Below, in pieces: positions 36,362-47,900 of a stretch of DNA of 64,000 nucleotides (the first letter of the stretch is position 1; each line of letters opens with the position of its first letter). The position numbers and the translations under genes are program-made. The stretch lies in assembly GCA_018697195.1 (NCBI GenBank), contig CM031858.1, forward strand, positions 109,306,944 to 109,370,943, in the 5' to 3' direction. Origin of the DNA: Certhia americana (Eukaryota; Chordata; Aves; Passeriformes; Certhiidae). The notes beneath the pieces are model-generated. The model worked only from the letters and a program-made list of their open reading frames with translations, did not search any database and was not told where the DNA came from.

Positions 36362-36812
36362 ATAGAATCACAGATTATATTGGAAAATAGCTCCATGATC
36401 AAGTCACGTGTGGCTTGATCAGTCTTTGACCGATCACCTTTTAAACTATACCACAGCACTAAGTGACAGGTCCAGTCACTTCTTCAATACCTCCAGGGGT
36501 GGCGACTCCACCACTTCCCTGAGCAGTCCATTCCAATGCTCAACCACCCCTTCAAAGAAAAAATTCTTTATGATGTCTAACCTGAACCTCTCCTGGCACA
36601 GTTTGAGGTCATATCTTTTTGTCCTGCAACAAGTTTATTAGGAGAAGAGGCCAACACCCACTTTGCTACACCCTCCTTCCAGGCAGTTGTAAGGAACAAT
36701 GAAGTTTTCCCTGAGCTCCCTTTTCACCATCTTCATCCTTCCCTGGACACACTCCAGCACTTCAAATGTCTTTCATGAAGTGAGGGGCCAAGAACTGGGG
36801 CAATACCCAAGT
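36362..36812 (-). mobile_element. CR1 3'-end fragment, antisense
   Basis: Starts with ATAGAATCACAG (tail) and continues with 'cctttgaccgatcacc'-type sequence, 'cctccaggggtggcgactccaccac', 'aacctctcctggcacagtttgagg', 'gagaagaggccaacaccca' and 'ctggacacactccagcac'. This is the C-terminal part of ORF2 read backwards. It is the same subfamily as 58167-58580. Small internal deletions and frame changes make it inactive. Confidence 0.92.
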
Positions 36813-39614
36813 ATTATAAGGATTTTAATCCCATTCCCATTTGAAATAATCAGGGAATAAGGATTCTGACACCTTAACACCTATAACATGTCATATTCAA
36901 ACTGTAAAACTATGACTGCCTTGTGGCTACTCCTGACTAACTGTGTCTCAAAAATGCATGAAAAAACTTGTCCTTCTGCAAAAGGGTCTGACCATGCTTA
37001 AAAGTAAGAACTGTACCTTTTGTTGTATTATGGAGCAATATTTTTACAGATCTCTTGAGCTTTGAGAATCGATGATTTAAATAGGGCCGAAATCAATAGG
37101 TGTGACTGTTAACTTTTGTAGGGACATCTTGTGTGGACAGACAATTGGATGAGTCTGTTTATGGGATCCTTGCTGTTGATGACACAAGTTTCAGTGCTGC
37201 TATTAGTAAAGCTTTCCAGAGACTGATAGTTTTATACTGACTTTTTATTTATGCTGCAGGACACTTCTTTCTATCCTTATCATTTATACAGTGTTTGGTT
37301 TTCTGACTGGTCTTGGTTTGAAAAAAATTGTCTTTCATCACACTTTTACTTTTGCAAGTCAAATGGTGTGTTCAGGTTTGATTAGAGGCCATAAAACACT
37401 CTGGTAAAATTCTGTTGAGTTGGAAATAACTTTGAGATACTCAAATGCACAATTCACTGTACTGAATTTGGAAAAAGATATCATTTCCACAGATGAACAG
37501 GAAATATGATTTACCATTAACTGTAAAACTACTAGACTGATGTTTTGATAAGACTTAATAGAAGTTTAACAAATTGGATTGTGTGCTGCTCTCAATGTAG
37601 TATGATGCAAATGAGTTACATAATTCAGATGGGCCTGTTTGAAAATCCCAGTCTGTATTTAGCTTTTCAATTTTCTTGGCTTTTCTGGAAGACATACACT
37701 AAGCTTTAACAGCTTTTCCAATGTAAAGCAATTGCTTTCCATGTCAAAGAAAAGCCCTTATTAGTGTGAGGTAATGTGTTAGCAACTAAGATTCTGGTAT
37801 GCTAGCAAAGAAATAAATATTCATAAATAAACTTGAACTAGACAATGCACAGATTCTCTGAAGAATGTGCTATAGTCTTAATCCAGAGAGTGTTGTAGTA
37901 ATTAACAGATAAAAGGGGAGGTTCATTAAATGAATATGCAGTGTCATGAAATTAGAGCTGTGCATTGATCAACGCTAACTTAAAGATTCTTCCTTAGCTA
38001 GAATATTTTGACACCCCATTTATCACTAGTACTATTTTTAGATTTTTAATTAGGAGATCACCAGCCCTTACCTCATTAACTTAGCTTCTGCAAAAACATT
38101 ATTTCTAGAGATAATAGCTAGGTTAGAATAATCACCACTCCCAATTTCTTGGGCTGTAAGGAAGGACAGGACTTCAGCTTCTGTGACATGAAAATATATT
38201 TCATAGCAGGCAAATGTGACCTTGACTCAAGAAGGAGTGTCTTACTTTCCAAAAAATTTCTCTTGACTTTATTTTCCTAAATGTATTAACCTCAAAACAT
38301 GCAACTTTTCAAAAACAACTGAAACATTTTCCTAATTTATTTTAAAGGCTTATTTTTATACCTGTTTGCAAAATTGGTTTTGGATATATTTCAGCAGAAA
38401 ATTGTACTTTGATGTGTGTTTAACACACCTTGCTGTATATTTGTGTAGATAGGGTTTCAAGCACTTTATAGTGCCTTTATAGTCTTTTTATGAAAGAAAA
38501 TATAATTTCCAGAAGCTAAAATGAACCAAATAAAAACATCTTCACACTTCTATTTCCTAAGTATAAAGGTTTAAGAAACTAATAAGAATCAGACTATTGA
38601 CAAATCAATTAAGTATGACTTGTGCAGGTGTTTGCTTCAATTAGAAGTGCCTATTTTATTGCTTATACTAGTGGAAGGTATGTTCCACCACTAGTGATGG
38701 ATAGGAGCATACCTCATGCCATACGGTTTCAAGACTATATAATTATCTCTGCAACATGCGTATTTTCTACATGCTGCTTAAGGCTTAAGGTTTTCCTGTA
38801 GCACAATCCACAATTAAATCATCTTAATGTCCTTTTTCTCTAATATATGTAGCAAAAATGAAAACATTAGACTAGCCTCAATTAAACAGCCAATGAATTA
38901 GGTAGCTGAACAATATTTGCACTCCTAGCTGTTCTATCTAATTAAAATTCCTATCAAATGGAAGAATTGATTAGTCTCTTCAAGCAGAGAGGTTTGCATC
39001 ATGCAAGCAGTATAAATAATTTACATTAGAGCTTTCAACACATTTCAAATGCTGCCATCTCTGCCTCGCAAAACCATTTATGGCATCCTAAGACTTGCTT
39101 TCATTACATTCACTGATTTTGCAATCAATAGCAAGCCAGAAGTTCAGAACACAATCTAAGAAGGTCATAGTGCTGCCACTGAAGATAATCTGGGGAAAGG
39201 TCGCCTAATTATTTTGTGGTTTATGATGTTTTCAGCTATGGTCTGATATGTAGCCATGTGTATGCAAACTTATTAAGCACTAATGCCAGCTTTGTAATGA
39301 AAACAATCCATTTTCAAACTTAAAATTTAATTTTCTCATTTGCAACATTTTTGATGCAAAAAATTAAGATGACTTTATCAAGATGAGTACACAAAATCCA
39401 AATCTTATCATTACGTTGTTAAATAAATGCAATGGATGAAAAAATGAATTTGTGGGAAAAATAACATTTGCTCTAATTATAATGGAATGTTTCAATTCAG
39501 ACAGTCACACACATATTTGGAAAGACTCATTAAGGCTCTTTTTCAGTGAATGATACAAAACTGGATGATGTGATAACCTTGTGCAAAAAGTTTGCAATAT
39601 ACAGAAAGAAAATA
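36813..39614. other. Unique AT-rich stretch; possible conserved non-coding block
   Basis: No coding sequence was seen. The part at about 38880-39320 has the look of vertebrate conserved non-coding DNA: repeat-free, with several homeodomain-like ATTA cores and octamer-like TGCAAA/ATGCAA motifs. That is an impression only. An imperfect palindrome with ACTAGTGG/CCACTAGT arms lies at 38668-38695. Confidence 0.4.
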
Positions 39615-39826
39615 GTGTCAGGGGAGGTTTAGATATTAGAAAAAGGTTTGTCAACCAGGCTCCCCAGGGAAGTGGTCACAGCACCAAGGCTGACAGAGTT
39701 CAAGAGCATTGTTTGGACAGCGCTCTTGGTCACATGGTGTGACTCTTGGGGATGGTGCTGTGCAGGGCCAGGAGCTGGACTCAATGATCCCTTCTAACTC
39801 AGCTTATTTTGTGACCGTGAAATCCT
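39615..39826 (+). mobile_element. CR1 3'-end fragment, sense
   Basis: It contains 'caggggaggtttagatatta', 'ggctccccagggaagtggtcacagcacc', 'gctgacagagttcaagagca', 'gggccaggagctggactcaatgatcc' and a degenerate tail. About 30 bases are missing after 'gaaaaaggttt' compared with the usual CR1 order. Same subfamily as 13438-13631 and 63208-63650. Confidence 0.92.
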
Positions 39827-42084
39827 TACAAAATTTGTCAAGAACACTGGTATCTTCATGAAAAATTAAGGGGCCTAATTCCACTGGTAGATCCCAGGAA
39901 TTACAGCAGTTTTTAAATGTATCTGGAGGCTTTCACAAAGTGTATAATCTTAGATCTCTGTTCACCTGGACCAATATTGGATGTTGTGAGAGTGAAATTC
40001 TAATGGCTAATGACTCAAACAATTGGCCATTTGCTGAGGTAAGGTTTGCACTCCAGACCAAAATGGAGAAGAATTTTCTGTGTGTAATGGCAAAATGTCT
40101 GAACCTCATACAGACAGAAGGGGTACAGAACCACCACCAGAGGCAACAAGCTGGTGTTTGAGTCAAGTAATGGAGAAGGCCGTTAAGAAGCAGACCCTGC
40201 CAATGCAGGGTAGTGCTTTTTATCATGCCAATATCCTCTTTTACACAACTGGCTCCATTCTAAAACTCCCCCTCCTATTCATTCCTTCTGATAGGGCATA
40301 ACTAGCTCAATTACACCATCATCAGAGGTAGCTGCCACATCTTACAAGATGTCATAAGCTATTAAAGACCCCTAAAGTGCCCTAGACTAACTTCTGGTAC
40401 CTTCCACCAGAGGACTGTCAGTGATCTACACTGTTGTAATAGATCCACAGTGTTGCATCAGACACTGTAAAACTCTCCCGTCCAGGGGTTCCTGGATGTT
40501 CCTGGATGTTCCTCCAAACCTGAACATATATTAACTTGTTGAACATTTATGCTTTGTGAGTTTCCCCAACCCTCAACAGATCAAGCCTGGTCTCATCACT
40601 GGGTCCATGAGTGGTAATGTCTTTCTACTCTTATCCTTCCTTTCTCTTTCTTTCTTTTCTATATATATTTTCTTAAACATTTTTTATGCTTTTATATCTC
40701 TATATTTCTACAGATGAAAATAAAATTGTCTCCATGCCTCCTTTTCATTGCAAGCAAGTTGTTCTAAAATGAACCTTATATATATATGTATATTTATATA
40801 TGCACACTGGTCATTCAGTGTCATTTCACTCCAATCTGCCTTAAGCGATCTATTTACAAGAACCTCAGTTCTTGCCTTCAGGGGCAGGTTGTAACAGATG
40901 TACCAATGAGAAATTAATGCCCTTATATGAGAGTAACTTTCCATAAGTCATGAAATTTTCAGAGTCCATAAAAGTACTACAGTTCAGAAAACAAAAAAAT
41001 TTGAAACTTATCAGAATTTCACCATGTTTTCATTTTTGCAGATGTCCTGCCCAAATTCAGAGCACATCAACTATTCAGTAGTAAAGCCAGGCTATTTCAA
41101 AGACAAATTTCCTTTAAAATGTTACCAATAGATACTAACTGAATTTGCACATACACAAAGAATTTGCCCAAAAATTGGCAATTCAGACTCCTGAGGAAAT
41201 ATCTGAGATTCTTGACCCTTGCCCTATTTTTTTATTCTTCTGCAGAACTATTTTTTTTTTTTTTTAATTTATTGTTTATCTTCTTTTCATCTCTGCCTTG
41301 GTACACACTTGTGGGTAGGAAAGGAGGTCAGCTTGCTCCAGTCTGAAAACAGTGAGATACACCTGTGTAACTGTCCAGTATGCATGCTAGAGTGCTTTTG
41401 TATTCTAAAAACAATGAGTCTTGCTTCATCCACTAATTGTGATTACCCCATAATGGCTGGTCTGTATCCCAAGTGGGTGGAAGCATCATGACTTTCTTCA
41501 CAAGGCAGATGCCTTTGTCCAGGAGAAAAGCAGGCACAGGTGAACTATCAGGAGGACAGAGGGCCTCTGTTCCCCACACCAGCATCAGCTAACTTGGCAC
41601 ATACATTCACATACGCTGTGACAACACACTTGTGCAGTGGCCCTGAAAGGACAACAACATATTAAATGCATATTAATGCAAATACATAAAGAAAATGTGC
41701 ACTTCAGCTAAAGAATTCCTACATCTCACAGTATCTGTAACAGCACAGCAATCCTAGCATCTACAGAGCAACATCTAACACCGACAGCAGAGCATCTAAC
41801 ATCTATGGCAACACAGCAAAGGGACCCCAGACGAACAGAGGAGCTCACAGTACCACTGCCAGTGCCACTCAGCAGATATTCAGAAACACCAATAAGGCAC
41901 TGTATTAGAGAAGCCATGAGAAGCTGCATATAGAACTAACATTTTATTGTCTTTCTATAAACTGTGGGGTGCTGTACTCTCATCCTGGCTGCAACACTAG
42001 TCACCTTGTCTTAGGAAACATGTGCTGAAGGCAGAGACAGAGGCTGCTTGCAGAGGAGTGATGAATCATCAAGGGCATCTCAGA
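39827..42084. other. Non-coding stretch with unidentified higher-GC parts
   Basis: About 39930-40620 is less AT-rich than average and could be an old decayed retroelement, but I found no terminal TG...CA or target duplication. A frame at 39940-40161 carries a GAG|GTAAGG, without recognisable similarity. A 10-base unit GTTCCTGGAT is repeated at 40489-40508. A degenerate 'agcatctaac/acatctaac' repeat lies at about 41750-41815. T(17) lies near 41250. Confidence 0.4.
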
Positions 42085-42290
42085 GATTAAGAGAGATTGA
42101 GAAGATTAGGATTGTTTACCTTGGAAATAAGAAGAGAGGACATGATCAAAGTATCTGAAGTACTTCAAGAAAAGACAGAGTGGTGTGCATAAAAATTAAT
42201 CTTTTCCATGTCTCAGAGCACAAGACAAGAATTGACTCAATTAAATTAAAGTGAGGAGAAATTAAAACTGACTCTTAGGAACCTGAGGGT
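42085..42290 (+). mobile_element. Ancient CR1-like 3'-region remnant (uncertain)
   Basis: The run 'gagattgagaagattaggattgtttaccttgga' followed by 'agaggacatgatcaaagtatctgaagtac' and, 80 bases on, 'gacaagaattgactcaattaaattaaagtgaggagaaatta' resembles the sense strand of old amniote CR1 elements (the LFSLEKRR...IFKYL region). It is much more diverged than the other copies. It could also be another LINE. Confidence 0.5.
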
Positions 42291-42790
42291 ACTAACGGGC
42301 TTTTGTCATCACGCCTAGTCTCCCAGATGCCTCCTACACCCTCTCCCTTTCCAAATAACCAAGGATCTCATTTCAGCTGAACCCAGCATCATCAGTCCCT
42401 GCACCAGAAATAACACCAGCACCCATATCACTGTATGATATATCATAGCTTTTATGTCTTTGGCTGACCCAGATCTACTGCTTCCATCTCCCTGTTGCTC
42501 ATGGGGCCAACAGAGCCAATAGTTGCTATGACCTTGCTCAGTCCTGCCATGTTCTGTGGAGTGACCCCCCTCAGTTCCTGGTCCTGTTCCTGGGGGAGCT
42601 GCCTGCCTGCAGCCATCTCAGGCCACCTGGAGCAGGAGGCCAAGCTCATGCCAGGCCCATGAAACCCCCTATGGCCATGGAGCCCCAAGGGCTGGTCAAC
42701 ATGTGAAGGCAGAGCACAGCCCTGCTGGCTGCCTGAGAAGGGGGTTTAGTTCCATCAGGAACTAGACCCCCTTAGGATTCCTCTCTCCAC
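42291..42790. other. Locally GC-rich pocket, no gene identified
   Basis: This 500-base patch is clearly richer in G and C than the rest of the window, with runs such as CTGGAGCAGGAGGCCAAGC. A 78-codon minus frame at 42452-42688 lies within it but matches nothing I know. It ends in a strong hairpin (42738-42773). It could be part of an unrecognised repeat or a lost exon; no CpG-island character is obvious. Confidence 0.45.
42738..42773. repeat. Strong hairpin: 16-bp arms, 4-base loop
   Basis: AAGGGGGTTTAGTTCC (42738-42753), loop ATCA, GGAACTAGACCCCCTT (42758-42773). Fifteen of sixteen pairs are Watson-Crick and one is G-T. The stem includes five consecutive G-C pairs. It is the strongest short hairpin I noticed in the window. 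Confidence 0.85.
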
Positions 42791-44191
42791 CAGTCTTTAC
42801 CTAGACTATGCTGTAAACCAAGGTCCAGAAATCATCACATGTTTCTAAATCTGCTGTTAAACTATCAAATGACTAGTAGACTAAGATATTGGAAACTTTC
42901 TAGCAAAACTAAAGCTTTTATTTGAAAAATTCAGCTTAGTCACCAGAAAGCACACGAGAGCCCATGTCACACTTGATCTATGAATTGATATGGCTGTACT
43001 TGACTCTGGATATCCAAGTTACCTTGGTTAAGAGTGATCTCAGCTATCCCTGAGATCCCTACTGCTTATCCAGATGACTCCAGGGTCTCTCAAACATTCT
43101 ATGATTCTGTGATACATTAAAAAATAGTAGTTTGAAAATTGAATACTTTACAGATCAGTGACTTATGAAAAGCCATCAATCTCTTCCTTTGAAGAATAAA
43201 GAGCGGGCATTATTTTTACTCCATCTCTGTCTAAGACATTACTCTCATGAGACATCCCTGCTCTCAAAAAACAGGCCAAGAAGACAATGTTTTCCAACAA
43301 TATCTAGCAAAAGTTTGTGTTTCCTTTATTAAAATGCATTTCTTCTGCCCTCTAGGATCTGAAAACCCCCGAAAGACCTTCATAAATTGTTGGAGTACTT
43401 TATATTTGCACTTCTACTTTCTAGCTAATTGATATGTACTGCTCAGTTACAACTAAGCTCCAATTTTCACTTGCCAGCCTTTGGCTTCCTTTCATGTACA
43501 TAACTTCAGCTGTTAAAGTCAAATTTATAGTATAAGTTGTTCCAATTGTAAATTACATGTTTTTCTTTCTTATAAAGATAGGCTAATTATTAAATTAAAA
43601 AGAAGCACATCATTTTTTCTGTATACCTGGGAAAGAGGTTTGTATATTTGTTCCTGTGAATATGGCTGTCATGAACATAGCTGATTATTTTGTCAGATCT
43701 TTATAATGGTTCATTTTTATGTCTTCTTCAGGTACATTTCCCTTTAACTTGAAGTTGTAAAATATGAAGATAGCAGTAATTAATACTAGAGGTCTGAGGG
43801 GAGTTAAGAATCACACCAAGGCTCTGTCAGTGGTCCAAGAAATATTTGTCTTCATCAGTTTAGCATGCTTTACCAAGAAGATGATGTATGTGTTGTACTT
43901 AATTTTGAGTATGGAAATTAAAATAAAATAAAGCTTTTTCTTAACTAGAAGCTGTATATATAACTAACACAGGTTATCTAATATTCAGTGCTCCCTGGAT
44001 CAGCATACTAACTTATAGGCTTTAGGAGCTCAGCTTTGATTCTGCTTGTAGATAACAATATTGTACTTGATTTATCATTAAAACCCATATAAATGCCTAT
44101 TAAATGACAATGAGAATAAGTTCTGAAAATCAGAAGAAAATTTTGATAATTTTGCTGCAATGTTTTTGTCCAAGTAATTTTTTTACTTTCA

Positions 44192-44299
44192 AAGTACCCA
44201 TAATAAATGCAAGAGTCAAACTGTTGCTCTAAAAGAACAAATACCAAGTACCCATAATAAATGCAAGAGTCAAACTGGTGCTCTAGAAGAACAAATACC
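44192..44299. repeat. Tandem duplication, two 54-base copies
   Basis: Copy 1 (44192-44245) and copy 2 (44246-44299) are head-to-tail and differ at two positions. Each begins AAGTACCCATAATAAATGCA. The near-identity implies a recent event. The 54-base period keeps reading frames in register, so the minus-strand frame shows a repeated 18-residue unit, which is not evidence of a protein. Confidence 0.95.
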
Positions 44300-44925
44300 A
44301 ATAGTCACTTACCAGTTTTTATCAAAGGATTAGTGCAATCAAGAATTGACAGGGGGTTTTTTCCCATGGCCACGGTGAAAAATTTAATCCTTTTGACCTC
44401 AGTAAGTATGCACAGGAAGTTAGTTATACTTTGTAAAAACTTGTCAAAGCTGGAGCAGGACCTGGTGGCCCTGGACAATGGAATCTTGAAAAGTCTCCCC
44501 ATAAAGTGCTTGAAAGGACTCTACTAAGGTATACTCAGATCATGAATTAGGTGGTCCCAGGTCTGAACTGGATTAAATTGCATTAATGTTGTCCTTACCT
44601 TGCTTCAATCTAGATCTTATTCTCCCTATGTCATATTATCAAGGGTCAAAGCATAACAAGAATGCTTAATACCTCATAACATAAAGATTTTTCCAGTACA
44701 GAGGAACTTGTGAGATACAAGGACATGACTCAGGCAAGCTATGCAGAGTCTTTCATAAGAAGACTTTTTGAATATAGTCCAATAATAGAGACCTTGATTT
44801 TAAGTGACAAGAAACCTTTTTACAAACAACATCTATTGATTGAAACAGCATCTATTGATTGAAGCCCTCTTTTTGTTTGTATTTATTTTCATCTGAGTAC
44901 AAGACCCACAGAAGAAAAAAATAAA

Positions 44926-44996
44926 AAGGAAGGCAAATAAAAACAAACAAGCAAAAAAAAAAAAAAAAAAAAGAAAAAAAAAGAAAAAGAAAAAAG
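44926..44996 (+). repeat. A-rich/polypurine tract including A(20)
   Basis: A run of 20 A (44953-44972) inside a longer A-rich stretch interrupted by single G and C. Plain low complexity. Confidence 0.9.
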
Positions 44997-47900
44997 AGTG
45001 GGGGAAATGGTAGAGATGGGGTGAAAGATTTTTGTGAGATTGTTCTGATTACATACAGTTGTTTTTCAGTTGCACTCAAATGGCCTACCTGCAAGGTGCT
45101 TCAGAGAGCAGGGATGCTTTTTCTATAGTCATGTTTCATTTCTTATACTGCCAAAGTGTTACATATATGAGAAGAGGCCAAGAATAAGTGTGATGAATAT
45201 TATCATGGCAAGAAAAGTGACAGTTAACTTCCAAGAATAGCATAATCTCCAACTTTTATTTTAGACAGTATGTAGAAATAGGAACAGATTCTTAAAATAA
45301 ATGAATTTTTAATTTTAATAACTTATTTGGAATATTTTGATTATCTTTATTTCACATGCAGACCATAGGTAGGTATTTAAGACTTTTGATTTCACAAAAC
45401 ACATAACAGAACCAATGGGTTTTTTCTTCATGGCCTTCTTACATCTTATAACTATCTAATGGACCCAATATAAATTTGCAACTTCTTAAGTAAAAAATGA
45501 GACCATAGCTCTTATGTTGAGTCCCACTGCTCTCCAGAGCCTTATTAAAGAGAATAGTTTCTTGTGGTGTTAAAAGTTATTCAGCAGGCATCAGTTTGTG
45601 TTAAAGTTAGTACCCCTAAAAATCTCATTTGATAAGGAACTGAGTATGGTGTTAAAGATGTTACCTCAAGGAAAGCTCGGCATTTCAAATTAATGATTTA
45701 ATCTTTGAAACATTACAGCAACAAATATTAAATTGTTTAAGAGTAGTAATTATAAAGTGGATATTATAAATAACAACATATGGCACCACTGTGAGTATGA
45801 GGCTGAATTAATTCCTGAGGCTCTGATGCCATTCATAAAACTCTCACAGTTTATGACTGCAGCTGAGTTCTTGAGTGAAATACAGCCTTGTGTTTACTCC
45901 AGGGCTATCTATTATGCTCCATGTTATTCAAATGGATTTTAGTGTTGATCCTCATGCTTTGCCTCTGAATTGTTTTCCTCTAATCATTAACACAAGCTTA
46001 TAACTTTTTCCCTTAATACAAGTCCTTATTTTTTTTCAAGAACACATCTGAACAGAGACATTGCCTTATTGATGCAACAAATCACATAGTCCACCAATTC
46101 ACAGCCTTTCAGCATTCATGGCTGGAGTAAAGGGAGCAATTTTATATGGAAAGGAAGATTTAGAGACATTTAATTCAGTTTTTCATCTGGATAAGAGAAA
46201 CCAATTCTGGGCAGCCAGCTGGCTTTCCAGAGATCAACCTTGATTCATGAAATCTAAATAATGCTATTATATCACAATGACCTTCTTGATATTAATCTAA
46301 ATATAAAGCTCCTGGAAACAAGGCTCATTAGCCTAACAGAGGCAGGCACAAAAAGTTCCTGATATGGAAGTCTACAGACACTCAAGAATTCATACTGCCT
46401 TGTCAGAGTTGTTATACAAATCAGAATAACTGAGTAGTAGGTAAAGATAAGATATAATGAGTTGTACTGCAGTGCTATAAAGCTGGTAAGAACTAGAATG
46501 AAAGTTTTTGAGTGTCTTCTGAGAACTGTGTTAAGGATGAATGTGACTGAATGTGACAGTGTCTGTCCTGTTTCATATCTCTTTCAGAAATGTTATGGGA
46601 GGCCTACTGTAAACCTAGCACAAGGAATCTGAATTCTTTCTGCTAAGTTGAAGGGTCTCTGCTCAGGAAGTGCAAATTGATCACAGAAACAACAAGCATG
46701 CAGTTTCTATGAAACTCATGAAAATGCAATTATTTATTATGAAGCAAAAAGAAAAGTTTGCTGAGATCAATAAAATATAAATGCAAGAGTAATGTCCCTA
46801 GTTTGCAAAATGTAAGAACAAGGGAATGTGAACAGTGAAAACCAGATTGACTTCAGAAACATAATTTAACAGTCTGTGTTCAACTGAAAAATTTCAGTAG
46901 GACTTGCACGAATGTCTAGACTTTTGATTAATGCATCATCTTACTGCCATTTCCTGGTTTTGCTACTCCAGTTTGAGTATGGGTGCATTATTTTAGTAAG
47001 AGTATTTTTTCATTATTTTAGCTTCTGTTTATGTTGAAAAATTAAACATTCTTGGGAACGTTCACTGGAATTAAAGTCAGCTGGTCAGAAATGGCTCACA
47101 TCTAGGCTGTCATTCTTCAGACTCAAAAACTTGGGACCTGAGGCAAAAAACCTGTGAGAAAGGATAAATTATTTGAATGTCTTATCTCCCAAAGTACAAG
47201 AGAATTACCAAGAAGACTGTGAGATGGCATGAACCAACTAATCTCTCTGATGGTATCAACACGCTAAGTCCAGAACAAAATATTTACAAGTTTGAGGTGG
47301 GAAGGAATTTGCTGGAGGTAAGTTGTCTGCATCTGCAGAGGTAATTATTCTCCTTTCCCACTATGTTCCTTACAGCAGGCCTTAGTTTCTCCACTGTAAG
47401 AGAACAATCCCAAAGCACACTCACTCTTAGCATTTCAGATTGTAGTTCTTCTGATTCTTCCTGCATGCCACACTAAGATCTTAGCATAATTCTCAAATGT
47501 ATGCTCTAATTTGCTAAAATGAACCCCAGAACTATAGAACCTTCTCTGACTTATTGTTCTGCCTATGCTGGTTACCTTCAGTGAATTGAAATTGAATAGG
47601 AGAGACCACCCTGTGGCAGTAAAACTTTTTTCAAACCATTATCTCCATGAGAATCCAATTCTTTTCAGTCCTTTATGGTTCTGGGTATACCAGCTTCTGT
47701 ATGCCTTAGTGGCATTTGTTAGGTTTGGTACACCTCTGAAGGGTGTCAGTGGAGATCATTCCCTTCGTATTGCCTGGTTATGATACCTCTAATGCACACA
47801 CGTATGGTCATTTGATAGTCCATCTACTCATAAGGACTCCTAATTTATCTTTTCTTACTTAATACAGCATTTCTGCTGGAGTCCTGTAGCTTTTCTTGGA

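Noticed and set aside
42960..43120. 'attctatgattctgtgata' as a CR1 3' tail
   Set aside because: Only the tail-like octamers match. The preceding 140 bases do not contain CR1 blocks I can recognise.
44305..44502. Minus-strand frame with a CTG|GTAAGTGAC donor
   Set aside because: No acceptor with a proper tract, no recognised similarity, and the neighbouring frame is produced by a tandem duplication.
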